In this document: piece after piece, positions 1 to 9,258 of the stretch
How the letters are laid out: each line of letters starts with the position of its first letter
Numbering within the stretch: the stretch's first letter is position 1
Source of the DNA: Denitromonas halophila
Lineage (GTDB): Bacteria; Pseudomonadota; Gammaproteobacteria; Burkholderiales; Rhodocyclaceae
Direction: 5' to 3'
Assembly (NCBI RefSeq): GCF_007625155.1
Contig: NZ_VMNK01000003.1
Coordinates: forward strand, 62,001 to 126,000
DNA: 64,000 bases
The notes under the pieces: generated by a model
What the model saw: only the letters and a program-made list of their open reading frames with translations
The model's database searches: none
What the model was told of the DNA's origin: nothing
Position numbers and translations under genes: made by a program

Positions 1-46
1 GACTGTGTTTGATGCGGATGCCGGGAATCGGGGTTTCGATGCGCAT
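1..46 (-). CDS. Possible 5' end of a minus-strand gene running off the window
   Basis: An open frame begins with ATG at 46 and reads MRIETPIPGIRIKHS before leaving the window at base 1. Only about 15 residues are visible. No convincing ribosome binding site precedes the ATG (the upstream bases are CTCCCGCCC), so the true start could lie elsewhere. I do not recognise the family. It would follow the MFS gene on the same strand, separated from it by about 190 bp that contain a palindromic repeat. Confidence 0.3.
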   Translation of the reverse strand, partial: MRIETPIPGIRIKHS

Positions 47-120
47 GGGCGGGAGTTTAGTGCATGCGGCACGTCGGACCGGCGCGCCGGGTGCTTCCCC
101 GCGCCATGCGTCGGCGATGC

Positions 121-210
121 GTAGGCTGGGCTGACGAAGGAAGCCCAACACTCGGCCTTCCACGATTGCATAGCGACACCTTGGGCTTCGCTGCGCTCAA
201 CCCAACCTAC
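121..210. repeat. Imperfect palindromic intergenic repeat, GTAGG...CCTAC type
   Basis: The left arm (121-149) begins GTAGGCTGGGCTGA and the right arm (181-210) ends CTCAACCCAACCTAC, which is close to its reverse complement. The inner part is less symmetrical. The architecture (about 90 bp, GTAGG and CCTAC ends, a GCTTCGC stretch in the right arm) matches the two elements around paaY at 62150 and 62867, but the arm sequence differs. It looks like a REP/REPIN-type dispersed element. That classification is an inference, because only one copy of this subtype is in the window. Confidence 0.6.
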
Positions 211-237
211 ATGACGCCATCGCGACGCTGATCGCGC

Positions 238-1452
238 TCAGGCCGTGCGCTGCCCGACGCCGAGCGCCGCGACTACAGCGATCATCAGCACCACGGCCGC
301 GCCGGCTAGGGTCGCGCCGTACCAGCCCTGATCCATGAAGGCGCCGAAGAGCACTGGCGAGATGGCGAAGCCGACGTCGAGGCCGGAATACACCGTGCCG
401 TAGACGCGGCCGGTGGCGCCTTTTGGGGCGGCCTTTTTGATCATCATGTCGCGGCTGGGGCCGCCGATGCCGACGGCGAAGCCGGTGGCGGCGAGCAGGG
501 CCATGGTGCCTTGGCCGCCGAGCCAGCCGGTGGCGCAAACGAGTAGCAGCATGGCGCCGGCGGTCATCGCCCAGGCGACCACCCGGTCGCTGTGGCGGGT
601 CTGGCCGGCGATGAAACCACCGACCAGCATGCCGAAGGCGCCGCACAGCATGTAGGCGCTGATAGTGAGCGTGGCGGCTTCAACGCTGACGCCGTGCACG
701 GCTTCGAGAATGGAGGGCGCGAAGCTTTGCACCACGGCGAGCGTCATGGTGGACAGCAAAAAGAAGGCGAAGCACCACCAGATGACCGGCAGCTTGAGGT
801 AGTCGAGATCAGAGCCTTTGGGGGCGTCGGGGTGGCGCACGGCCACCTCGGTGCGCAGTTTATCGCGCTGCCAGAACAACACCGCCAACACCACCGCGTA
901 CAGCGCGGCGGCCGACAGGTAGGCCGTGCGCCAGTCGGCCAGCGCGGTGATGCCAACCAGGAAGGCCGGCGCCAGCGCCCAGCCGAGGTTGCCGGTCAGG
1001 CCGTGGGCGCTGAAAGCGTGACCGAGCCGGCCGGTCGATACCTTCTGGTTGAGGATGGTGAAATCGGCAGGATGAAACGGCGCATTGCCCAAGCCCGCGA
1101 GCACGGCCACCAGCATCAAGCCGGTGTAACCCGTCGCCTGACTCGCCACCAGCGCCGCCACCAGAAACAGCGAGATCGCTGCGAACAGCACGGGTCGCGC
1201 ACCGAAGCGGTCGACCACGAAACCCGCCAGCGCCTGCCCGGTGCCCGAGACCACGAAGAACAGGCTCATCAGCAGGCCAACATCCGAGAAGCTCAGGCCG
1301 AACTCGCGGATGAACACCGGAAACAACGGGGCGAGCAGCAGGTGCGAGAAGTGCGAGATGCCATGCGCCAGACCAACGAGGCCGATCACGGTGGCGTCCT
1401 GCTTCAGTGTGGGAATGGGCGCGACGGCCGCATCGAGCGTGGTGGTGTTCAT
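238..1452 (-). CDS. MFS transporter, fosmidomycin-resistance (Fsr)-like
   Basis: The 404-residue inner-membrane protein has about 12 predicted hydrophobic helices. It begins with the stretch GLVGLAHGISHFSHLLLAPLFP, typical of Fsr-like exporters, and has the MFS loop motif DRFGARPVL after helix 2. Such proteins are proton-driven drug or metabolite exporters; the substrate is unknown. I chose the ATG at 1452 (MNTTTLDAAV) over the longer frame starting at 1494 because the extra 14 residues resemble no MFS N-terminus. No neighbour explains its substrate. Confidence 0.85.
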   Translation of the reverse strand: MNTTTLDAAVAPIPTLKQDATVIGLVGLAHGISHFSHLLLAPLFPVFIREFGLSFSDVGLLMSLFFVVSGTGQALAGFVVDRFGARPVLFAAISLFLVAALVASQATGYTGLMLVAVLAGLGNAPFHPADFTILNQKVSTGRLGHAFSAHGLTGNLGWALAPAFLVGITALADWRTAYLSAAALYAVVLAVLFWQRDKLRTEVAVRHPDAPKGSDLDYLKLPVIWWCFAFFLLSTMTLAVVQSFAPSILEAVHGVSVEAATLTISAYMLCGAFGMLVGGFIAGQTRHSDRVVAWAMTAGAMLLLVCATGWLGGQGTMALLAATGFAVGIGGPSRDMMIKKAAPKGATGRVYGTVYSGLDVGFAISPVLFGAFMDQGWYGATLAGAAVVLMIAVVAALGVGQRTA

Positions 1453-1535
1453 GGGGCGATAGTACGTTCGAATCGCTGGGCACGAACAGGGCAAGGGCGA
1501 AAAAAGCCGCGCCGGCCAGCCGAACGGCAGTGACG

Positions 1536-2099
1536 CTACTGAATCGTCAGCCTTCCGAACCAGCGCACATCGGGCGCTACATCGCTGCGTTCATGCGGCC
1601 CGTAGGGCGGCAACGCGGGGTCGGTTGGCGGCGCGCCGATCAGGTTGAGATCAATGGCCTGGGGCGTGCCAACCAGCCCCTCATCGGTGCGCTGCAGGCG
1701 GTAATACACGCCGTTCCAGAGTTTCGCACCGAACTCGTTGGGCAGTTTGTAGAAGAACAACAGCGCATGCTCGAGCCAGGCGAGATCATCGGCGGTGACA
1801 CTGGCGGGGTTGGCATGCGGATACGGCACGTGGCAGAACACTTCGTCCGGCGCTTCGAGGCACTTGAACTCTTTCATCGACAGGAAAAAGTCGGTGAAAC
1901 GCGCATGATCCATATGCACGGCCACGCCAATGCGTTCGCCTTGTGGCGTGAATGTAACGGTGCCGATGGGGGTGCGTTGCCCGTCGCGTGCGTGCAGCAC
2001 GATGTTGCGGGAGCCGCTCAATTCCCAGGCGGAGGCGCTTCCGGCAAACAGTGCGCCGGCGAGCAGCGTTGCGGTGATCCATGGCTTGATCGGGCGCAT
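1536..2099 (-). CDS. Secreted protein of unknown function
   Basis: The 187-residue protein starts at ATG 2099 behind a good AAGGAG site. The longer open frame back to 2336 is rejected because it lacks this site and would bury the signal peptide. The N-terminus MRPIKPW, then a hydrophobic stretch ending ASA before WELSG, is a Sec signal peptide with a signal peptidase I site near residue 24. The mature part has three Cys/His-rich spots (KCLEAPDEVFCHVPYPH) and an aromatic C-terminal half. I do not recognise a family. It is probably periplasmic. Confidence 0.75.
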   Translation of the reverse strand: MRPIKPWITATLLAGALFAGSASAWELSGSRNIVLHARDGQRTPIGTVTFTPQGERIGVAVHMDHARFTDFFLSMKEFKCLEAPDEVFCHVPYPHANPASVTADDLAWLEHALLFFYKLPNEFGAKLWNGVYYRLQRTDEGLVGTPQAIDLNLIGAPPTDPALPPYGPHERSDVAPDVRWFGRLTIQ

Positions 2100-2270
2100 G
2101 TCGACTCCTTGGTGTCGCGCCGCGGCCAACGGCCATGATGCCGATGCTGCCAGACGCGTTGGTCGAGCATCCCCACGCGGCGGCCTGCGGTCAATCGAGA
2201 TTTTCTGGATTTCTCCGGCGGGCGCCGTCCGGGCGGAGACGCCGTGATCCGGGCCGCGCGGGCACGGGAT

Positions 2271-2300
2271 AAAAAAACCGAGGCGCACGGCCTCGGTTCT
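2271..2300 (-). terminator. Rho-independent terminator for the 66-residue gene
   Basis: On the minus strand the sequence reads AACCGAGGCCGTGCGCCTCGG followed by seven T. This gives a stem of about 7-8 bp with a short loop and a U-tract. It lies about 33 bp past the stop of the gene at 2333-2533. Confidence 0.8.
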
Positions 2301-2332
2301 TGGCGCTGTCAAAGCGACGATGGCACTCAGAA

Positions 2333-2533
2333 TCAATGCATCTTGGTCGGATTGTGTCGCATCAGGATCTCGGTGACTTCACGCTCCGTCACATCGGGCG
2401 TAATGACCTTGACCTGCATCTGCTCTGTGGCCAGGAACACGTTTTCGCGTGGAATGCCGACGGACACCAGATCGTCGAGCACATTTTCCATCGCATCCTT
2501 GGAACTGAAGTCGCCGGTTACGGTTTTGGTCAT
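2333..2533 (-). CDS. Small conserved-looking protein, 66 aa
   Basis: The product is a 66-residue soluble protein (MTKTVTGDFSSKDAMENVLDDLVSVGIPRE...). It has a GAGGAG ribosome binding site just upstream and its own terminator downstream, so it is very likely a real monocistronic gene. The pattern of an N-terminal strand, a helix with DAMENVLDDLVSVGIP, then two strands (VFLATEQMQVKVITP) resembles a small ferredoxin-like alpha/beta fold of the kind seen in stress-related proteins. The fold is my inference from the sequence pattern; the function is unknown. Confidence 0.75.
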   Translation of the reverse strand: MTKTVTGDFSSKDAMENVLDDLVSVGIPRENVFLATEQMQVKVITPDVTEREVTEILMRHNPTKMH

Positions 2534-2652
2534 AACGTTCTCCTCGGTCGGTTGAAACGGCGCTACCGACGGCCGGCGGGCATCTGCCCGCGCGACCGTT
2601 CAATAACACTGACCGCGGCATGTCGCGAAAATTCCGCCACCGCAACAATGAC

Positions 2653-5600
2653 TTACATGCTGCGACGGTACTGGCCACCCACTTCGTACAGCGTGGTGGT
2701 GATCTGGCCCAGCGAGCAGTAACGCACGGCGTCGACCAACACTTCGAAGACGTTGCCGTTATCGATCACGGTCTGGCGCAGCTTGGCGAGCCACTTATCG
2801 CACTCGGCCTTGTTGCGACCCTGGAAGTCGGCCAGGCGGGCAAGTTGGCCCTGCTTTTCTTCCTCGGTGGAGCGCGCCAGTTCGATTTCGGGCTGGGCGG
2901 AGCCTTTCGGGTTGAGGAAGGTGTTCACGCCGATGATCGGATAGGAGCCGTCATGCTTCTTGTGCTCGTAGTAGAGCGACTCTTCCTGGATCTTGCCGCG
3001 CTGGTAGCCGGTTTCCATGGCGCCGAGCACGCCGCCGCGCTCACTGATGGCTTCGAACTCGCGCAGCACCGCTTCTTCGACCAGATCGGTGAGCTCGTCG
3101 ATGATGAAGGCGCCCTGGTTGGGGTTCTCGTTGTTGGCCAGGCCCCACTCGCGGTTGATGACCAGCTGGATCGCCATGGCACGACGCACGGACTCTTCGG
3201 TCGGCGTGGTGATCGCTTCGTCGTAGGCGTTGGTGTGCAGCGAGTTGCAGTTGTCGTAGATGGCGATCAGCGCCTGCAGCGTGGTGCGGATGTCGTTGAA
3301 GTCCATTTCCTGCGCGTGCAGCGAGCGGCCGGAAGTCTGGATGTGGTACTTGAGCTTCTGGCTACGCTCGTTGGCGCCGTACTTGTTCTTCATCGCCACG
3401 GCCCAGATGCGGCGGGCCACACGGCCGATCACGGTGTATTCCGGGTCCATGCCGTTGCTGAAGAAGAAGCTCAGGTTGGGCGCGAAGTCGTCGATGTGCA
3501 TGCCGCGCGCGAGGTAGGACTCGACATAGGTGAAGCCGTTCGACAGCGTGAAGGCGAGCTGGCTGATCGGGTTCGCGCCGGCTTCGGCGATGTGATAGCC
3601 GGAGATCGACACCGAGTAGAAGTTCTGCACCTTGTGGTGCACGAAGTATTCCTGAATGTCGCCCATCATCTTGAGCGCGAACTCGGTCGAGAAGATGCAG
3701 GTGTTCTGGCCCTGGTCTTCTTTCAGGATGTCGGCCTGCACCGTGCCGCGCACGGTCGACAGCGTCCAGGCCTTGATCTTGGCATGCTCGTCTTCGGTCG
3801 GATCACGGCCGTTGTCGGCCTTGAACTTGGCGACCTGCTGGTCGAGCGCGGTGTTGAAGTAGAAGGCCAGGATGAAGGGCGCCGGGCCGTTGATGGTCAT
3901 CGATACCGAGGTGGTCGGCGCGCACAGGTCGAAGCCGTCGTAGAGCACCTTCATGTCGTCGAGCGTGGCGATGCTCACGCCCGAGTTGCCGATCTTGCCG
4001 TAGATGTCCGGACGCGGGTCGGGGTCGCAGCCGTACAGCGTGACCGAGTCGAAAGCGGTCGACAGACGGTGGGCCGGCATGCCTTCGGACACACGCTTGA
4101 AGCGGCGGTTGGTGCGGAAGGCGTCGCCCTCGCCAGCGAACATGCGGGTGGGGTCCTCGCCCTCGCGCTTGAAGGCGAACACGCCGGCGGTGTAGGGGAA
4201 GGAGCCGGGCACGTTTTCCTTCATCAGGAAGCGCAGCGTCTCGCCTTCGTCCTCGAAGTTGGGCAGCGACACCTTACGGATCTTGGTGCCCGACAGCGAC
4301 TTGCGGGTCAGCTGGGTGCGGATCTCCTTGTCGCGGATCTTCACCACGTACTCGTCTTCGGCGTACAGCGCCTTTTCGGTCGGCCACTGCTCAAGCAGCT
4401 TGCGTGCCGTCGGGGTGAGCTCGCCGTCCTTCCAGTTGATCATCTCGTCAAAGTGGGCGGCCGGCTTGCCGCACTGCTCGAACAGCGCCTTGGCCGTGCG
4501 CAGCGACTGACGCTCGCGCGCCACGCGCACTTGCTGACCGGTGTGCTTGTGATAGTCACGCACCGACTCGGCGATCTCGGCCAGGTAGCGGATACGCTCG
4601 GCCGGCACAATCGCGCGGCCTTTGGAGGACGAGCGCACGCTCACCACCGGCAGCTTGCCCGGCTTGGCCTTGAGGCCGGCTTCGATCATGCTCGGCAGAA
4701 TCGCCTGATACAGTGCGGTCACGCCGTCATCATTGAAGCGCGCGGCCATGGTGCCGAACACCGGCATCTGCTCGGTCGGCGTGCTGAAGGCTTCGCGGTT
4801 GCGCTGGTATTGTTTGCGCACATCGCGCAGCGCGTCGTCAGCACCCTTGCGGTCGAACTTGTTGATGGCGACGAAGTCGGCAAAGTCGAGCATGTCGATC
4901 TTCTCGAGCTGGCTGGCCGCGCCGAATTCGGGCGTCATCACATACAGCGACTTGTCCACAAACGGCACGATGGCCGCGTCGCCCTGGCCAATGCCGGAGG
5001 TCTCGACCACCACCAGGTCGAAGCCCGCCAGCTTGCACGCGGCGATCACTTCGGGCAGCGCGGCGGAGACTTCAGCGCCAGTGTCGCGAGTGGCCAGCGA
5101 GCGCATGAAGATGTTCTCGTGCTCGATGGCGTTCATGCGGATGCGGTCGCCCAGCAGCGCGCCGCCGGTGCGCTTGCGCGAGGGGTCGATGGAGATGACG
5201 GCCAGCTTGAGCTTGTCTTCCTGATCGAGGCGGAAGCGACGCACCAGCTCGTCGGTGAGCGAACTCTTGCCCGCGCCGCCGGTGCCGGTAATGCCGAGCG
5301 CCGGCACGGTCAGCTTGGCTGCGGCGTCGATCAGCGACTTCTTGGTGGCGGCATCATACGCACCGTTTTCCAGCGCCGTAATGATCTGCGCCAGTGCGCG
5401 CAGGTCGCCCGCCTTGAGCTGCTTGAGCATGTCCTTGGCGGCCGGTGCGAGCGGCGCCAGATCGTAGTCGGAGGTCTTGACCACGTCGTTGATCATGCCC
5501 TGCAGGCCGATCGTGGCGCCGTCTTCGGGCGAGTAGATGCGGGTCACGCCGTAGTCGTGCAGCTCCTTGATCTCGCTCGGCACGATCACGCCACCGCCGC

Positions 5601-5916
5601 CGCCGAACACCTTGATGTTCTCGCCGCCGTTGGCCTTGAGCAGGTCGATCATGTACTTGAAGAACTCGACATGGCCGCCCTGATACGAGGTGATGGCGAT
5701 ACCCTGCACATCTTCCTGCAGCGCGGCATTGACGATCTCGCCGACCGAGCGGTTGTGGCCCAGATGGATCACCTCGGCGCCGGAAGATTGCATAATCCGC
5801 CGCATGATGTTGATTGAGGCATCATGGCCGTCGAACAGGGACGCGGCGGTCACGAACCGCACTTTGTTCTTGGGCTTGTAGGGCTGCAGCTTCTTGGCGA
5901 CGCTCAGATCAGTCAT
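2653..5916 (-). CDS. icmF: Fused isobutyryl-CoA mutase IcmF (B12 and GTPase domains)
   Basis: The 1087-residue cytoplasmic enzyme interconverts isobutyryl-CoA and n-butyryl-CoA with adenosylcobalamin; some family members act on isovaleryl/pivalyl-CoA. The order is that of IcmF: an N-terminal B12-binding domain ([13 protein letters not shown] near residues 28-40, carrying the cobalt-ligand His), a MeaB-like G-domain with Walker A (GTGGAGKSS near 213-221) and NKFD, then the mutase barrel with [15 protein letters not shown]. Length matches the family. The ATG has GGGAGAG upstream. An AraC-type regulator is transcribed divergently 140 bp away. It is distinct from the stand-alone methylmalonyl-CoA mutase at 18.5-20.7 kb. 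Confidence 0.95.
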   Translation of the reverse strand: MTDLSVAKKLQPYKPKNKVRFVTAASLFDGHDASINIMRRIMQSSGAEVIHLGHNRSVGEIVNAALQEDVQGIAITSYQGGHVEFFKYMIDLLKANGGENIKVFGGGGGVIVPSEIKELHDYGVTRIYSPEDGATIGLQGMINDVVKTSDYDLAPLAPAAKDMLKQLKAGDLRALAQIITALENGAYDAATKKSLIDAAAKLTVPALGITGTGGAGKSSLTDELVRRFRLDQEDKLKLAVISIDPSRKRTGGALLGDRIRMNAIEHENIFMRSLATRDTGAEVSAALPEVIAACKLAGFDLVVVETSGIGQGDAAIVPFVDKSLYVMTPEFGAASQLEKIDMLDFADFVAINKFDRKGADDALRDVRKQYQRNREAFSTPTEQMPVFGTMAARFNDDGVTALYQAILPSMIEAGLKAKPGKLPVVSVRSSSKGRAIVPAERIRYLAEIAESVRDYHKHTGQQVRVARERQSLRTAKALFEQCGKPAAHFDEMINWKDGELTPTARKLLEQWPTEKALYAEDEYVVKIRDKEIRTQLTRKSLSGTKIRKVSLPNFEDEGETLRFLMKENVPGSFPYTAGVFAFKREGEDPTRMFAGEGDAFRTNRRFKRVSEGMPAHRLSTAFDSVTLYGCDPDPRPDIYGKIGNSGVSIATLDDMKVLYDGFDLCAPTTSVSMTINGPAPFILAFYFNTALDQQVAKFKADNGRDPTEDEHAKIKAWTLSTVRGTVQADILKEDQGQNTCIFSTEFALKMMGDIQEYFVHHKVQNFYSVSISGYHIAEAGANPISQLAFTLSNGFTYVESYLARGMHIDDFAPNLSFFFSNGMDPEYTVIGRVARRIWAVAMKNKYGANERSQKLKYHIQTSGRSLHAQEMDFNDIRTTLQALIAIYDNCNSLHTNAYDEAITTPTEESVRRAMAIQLVINREWGLANNENPNQGAFIIDELTDLVEEAVLREFEAISERGGVLGAMETGYQRGKIQEESLYYEHKKHDGSYPIIGVNTFLNPKGSAQPEIELARSTEEEKQGQLARLADFQGRNKAECDKWLAKLRQTVIDNGNVFEVLVDAVRYCSLGQITTTLYEVGGQYRRSM

Positions 5917-6056
5917 GTGTCTCTCCCGGGGTCAGGTTATCTGCTTCATGGTAGAGGTCGGCCGAGCACATTGCCATTGCCCCCGGTGACGCATATCGTG
6001 CAAAATCGGCCAACATCCTGCGTCGCTTGTCAGTTACGGCCCACCGGGAGATTCTG

Positions 6057-7166
6057 ATGCCCCGATCTGCAAAGTCCGCCGCCTCACCGGGCACGGCCGG
6101 CCGCCCGCGCCGCCCGCGCGCCACGGTCGCGCCCGGCTTCGTCACCGGCATGCTCGCCGGGCTGGAGCGGCTGGGCCGCGACCCCGCGCCCTTGCTGGCC
6201 GATGCCGGCATCGATCTGGGCAACCCGACGCTGCGCATCGAGGTCGACCGCTATGCCGCGCTATACAACCGCATCATTGCCGAACTGGGCGACGAGGGCT
6301 TTGGCCTGTTCTCGCAACCGGTGCGCCCCGGCAGCTTCGAGTTCCTGTGCCGCAGCATGCTCGGTGCCACCACGCTGGCCGACGCACTGGAGCGCGCGGG
6401 CCGCTTTCTGCATCTGGTGCTGCCCGACCTGAATATCACCATTCACCGCCGCGGCGACATGGCGCAGCTGCGCATCGTCGAAACCCGCCCCCTCGGCCCC
6501 CGCGACGACCCGGCCCGCGTATTTGCTTTCGAGTGGCTGCTGCGCCTGCTCCACAGCGTCGCCTGCTGGCTGGTGGGGCGCGGGCTGGCGCTGGAGGCGG
6601 TGCGCTTTCCCTACGCCCGCCCGGCCCATGCCGACGACTACGCGCTGGTGTATACCGAGCATTCGTCGTTTGAAGCGCCCGACCTCGAAGCCAGCCTGCG
6701 CGCCAATCTGCTTGACCTGCCCATCCGCCGCGACGAAGCCGCGCTGGCCGTGTTCCTGGATGGCGCCCCCGGCAAGATCAGCATGCTCTACCGCCGCGAC
6801 CGCGAGCTGGTGTTCCGGGTGCGCGATCTGCTGCGCGACGCCCTGCCCGCCGCCCTCACCGTGACCGAAGCGGCCGCCAGTCTGCATATGTCGACCCGCA
6901 CCCTGCACCGCCGGCTCGAAGAAGAAGGCTCGGGCTTTCGCTTGATCAAGGATGCCTTCCGGCGCGACATCGCGCTCTCGCGCCTGACCAAGACCCGCCA
7001 CAGCATCGCTGACATCGCGGCCGACCTCGGCTACGCCGACACCTCCGCCTTCTACCGCGCCTTTGTCGCCTGGACCGGACAGGCCCCCGATCGTTTTCGC
7101 CGTCAGGTACAAGTGCACACGCGCGAGGACGCAGCGCCCTTCCCGCCCGACGCGAGCACGCACTAG
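6057..7166 (+). CDS. AraC-family transcriptional regulator
   Basis: The 369-residue DNA-binding protein has an N-terminal Arabinose_bd-type sensing domain (about residues 20-210) and a C-terminal double helix-turn-helix (VTEAAASLHMSTRTLHRRL, then SIADIAADLGYADTSAFYRAF with the AraC signature, about 260-345). The start at 6057 has GGGAG six bases upstream and is preferred over the ATG at 6027. It is divergent from icmF with about 140 bp between, so it probably regulates icmF and itself. The effector is unknown; an acyl-CoA or the corresponding acid is plausible. Confidence 0.9.
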   Translation: MPRSAKSAASPGTAGRPRRPRATVAPGFVTGMLAGLERLGRDPAPLLADAGIDLGNPTLRIEVDRYAALYNRIIAELGDEGFGLFSQPVRPGSFEFLCRSMLGATTLADALERAGRFLHLVLPDLNITIHRRGDMAQLRIVETRPLGPRDDPARVFAFEWLLRLLHSVACWLVGRGLALEAVRFPYARPAHADDYALVYTEHSSFEAPDLEASLRANLLDLPIRRDEAALAVFLDGAPGKISMLYRRDRELVFRVRDLLRDALPAALTVTEAAASLHMSTRTLHRRLEEEGSGFRLIKDAFRRDIALSRLTKTRHSIADIAADLGYADTSAFYRAFVAWTGQAPDRFRRQVQVHTREDAAPFPPDASTH

Positions 7167-7209
7167 AATGGTGCCTCGCCCCGCCGCCCCCGCTCTCTGA
7201 GACGCGCTC

Positions 7210-9258
7210 ATGCCTCCGCGCAACCCATTCGCACACCCGGCCCCTGCCACCGGCAACTCGCCCGAGGAGTTGCGCCGCTATGATCTGCTGCTGGCAGGGC
7301 TCGATCTGCTCGACCAGGCGATTGCGGTATTCGACGCCACGCCCAAGCTGGTGACCTGGAACAAGGCGATGGTGCGTTTGCTCGACTTCCCCGAATCGCT
7401 GGTACGCGTGGGCACGCCCTTCGAAGCCTTTGTGCGCTTCAATGCCGAGCGTGGCGAGTACGGCGAAGGCAACCTGGAAAAGCAGGTCGCCGAGCGCATG
7501 GCCTCGGTGCGCGCCTTCGAACCCCACTACGTCGAGCGTGTGCGCCCCAACGGCAAAGTGCTGGCGATTCGCGGCGTGCCGATTCCCAACCTCGGCTTCG
7601 TTTCACTGTGGACCGACATCACCGAGCAGCGCCGCTACGAAACCCTGATCCAGCAGCAGAACGTGCTACTCGAAGCCAGAGTGCGCGAACGCACCGCCGA
7701 GTTGCTCTCGGCCAAGACCGAGATCGACCACATCGCTCAGGCACTGGGCCGTAGCGAAGCGCGCCTGTTGATGATCATCGACTCCATCCCCGCCTTGATC
7801 GCCTATGTGGATGTGAATCGCAAGTACCAGTTCGCCAACAAGGGCTACGCCGAATGGTTCGGTCTGACCAAGGAGAGCATCGTCGGCCGCTCGATTGAAG
7901 CGGTATTCGGCGAAGAGGCCTATGCCGGCATCACCGACTACCTCGACACCGCCACCCGCGGCGAACGCGTCTCCTACGAATACGCGCGCAAGGCCGACAA
8001 GGGCCGTACCGTCTATGCACGCAGCGTGGTGGTGCCGGAGTTCGACAGCGACCAAAAAGTGGTCGGCTTTTTCGTGCTCTCCATCGACATCACCGAGCAG
8101 CGCGCCAGTGAAGCCGCCCTTGTGCAGGCGCAGAAAATGGAAGCGGTCGGCCAGCTCACCGGCGGCCTGGCGCACGACTTCAACAACCTGCTGACCATCG
8201 TCATGGGCAACCTCGAAGCCGCCAAGGAGCGCTGCGACCCGGCGCTGGCCGCCGACTACCTCAACCCCGCACTGCATGCCGCCCAACGCGGCGCCGAGCT
8301 GATCCGCCGCCTGCTGACCTTCTCGCGCCGCCAGACCCTGGAGCCCAGCGCCGTTGAGGTCGGCCAGCTGGTGCGCGACATGACACAGCTGCTCAGCCGC
8401 TCGCTGACCGAATCGGTGCGCATCCAGACCCATCTGCCCGACGTGCCACTGTATGCCATGGCCGACCCGCATCAGCTCGAAAGCGCACTGCTCAACCTCG
8501 CCATCAACGCCCGCGACGCCATGCCCGGCGGCGGCGAGCTGAGCATCCGGGTGCATGAACGGCACATCCCCTCCAGCCTCGCCATGCTGATCGAGCTGCC
8601 GGTGGGCGACTATGTGCAGATCGAGGTCTCTGACACCGGCACCGGCATCGCCCCCGAGCTGCTGCCGCGCGTCTTCGAGCCCTTCGTCACCACCAAGCCC
8701 TTTGGCCGAGGATCCGGGCTCGGACTGTCGATGGTATATGGCTTCGTGCGGCAGTCCGGCGGCAATATCCGGGTGCGCAGCACCATCGGAAAAGGCTCGT
8801 CCGTCACCTTCGTCCTCCCGCGCACCGACCCGCCTGCGCCGGTCGCCGACGAGGCACGCGAAAAATCGCACGACACCGACGCGCCGCGCCCGCCCGTACT
8901 GCTGGTCGAAGACGAACCCGAAGTGCGCAAGATCATCCGCATGCAGCTCACCGAGCTAGGCTACCCTGTGCTTGAAACCGACAACGGCGCCGCCGCCCAG
9001 GACATGGTTCGGCAGATTCCCGACATCGGCCTGCTGATCTCCGACACCGTCATGCCCGGCGCCATTGGCGGCAAGGAGCTGGTGCAGTTCGCCCGCGAAA
9101 TTCGCCCCGACCTGCCCGTCCTGCTGATCACCGGCTACGCCAGTGGCAATGCCATCCATGAGGTGCAGGAGCTCGACGTCCCCGTGCTGCGCAAGCCCTT
9201 CGACCGCAAGCTACTCGAGCGCACCCTGGCTCAACTTCTTCAGGACTCCGACGCATGA
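7210..9258 (+). CDS. PAS-domain hybrid sensor histidine kinase with receiver
   Basis: The 682-residue protein has no membrane helices, so sensing is cytosolic. Domains in order are a PAS-7-type domain (about 25-140), a short coiled linker, a second PAS domain (about 180-290, ending DITEQR), HisKA with phospho-acceptor His322 in GGLAHDFNNLL, HATPase_c with NARDAMPGGG, DTGTGI and GSGLGLSMVYG, and a C-terminal receiver (about 560-680) whose Asp612 in ISDTVMPG is the expected phosphorylation site. Its stop overlaps the start of the next gene (ATGA), so it is translationally coupled to the OmpR-type regulator. The signal is unknown. Confidence 0.93.
   Translation: MPPRNPFAHPAPATGNSPEELRRYDLLLAGLDLLDQAIAVFDATPKLVTWNKAMVRLLDFPESLVRVGTPFEAFVRFNAERGEYGEGNLEKQVAERMASVRAFEPHYVERVRPNGKVLAIRGVPIPNLGFVSLWTDITEQRRYETLIQQQNVLLEARVRERTAELLSAKTEIDHIAQALGRSEARLLMIIDSIPALIAYVDVNRKYQFANKGYAEWFGLTKESIVGRSIEAVFGEEAYAGITDYLDTATRGERVSYEYARKADKGRTVYARSVVVPEFDSDQKVVGFFVLSIDITEQRASEAALVQAQKMEAVGQLTGGLAHDFNNLLTIVMGNLEAAKERCDPALAADYLNPALHAAQRGAELIRRLLTFSRRQTLEPSAVEVGQLVRDMTQLLSRSLTESVRIQTHLPDVPLYAMADPHQLESALLNLAINARDAMPGGGELSIRVHERHIPSSLAMLIELPVGDYVQIEVSDTGTGIAPELLPRVFEPFVTTKPFGRGSGLGLSMVYGFVRQSGGNIRVRSTIGKGSSVTFVLPRTDPPAPVADEAREKSHDTDAPRPPVLLVEDEPEVRKIIRMQLTELGYPVLETDNGAAAQDMVRQIPDIGLLISDTVMPGAIGGKELVQFAREIRPDLPVLLITGYASGNAIHEVQELDVPVLRKPFDRKLLERTLAQLLQDSDA

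Noticed and set aside
2576-2591. Hairpin GCGGGCATCTGCCCGC past the icmF stop
   Set aside because: It lacks a U-tract and has a very short loop, so I do not call it a terminator.
2620-5817. Long plus-strand ORF (1065 codons) opposite icmF
   Set aside because: It is antisense to a complete IcmF with all domains, is rich in His/Arg/Ala/Val as expected from GC-rich antisense codons, and has no recognisable domain.
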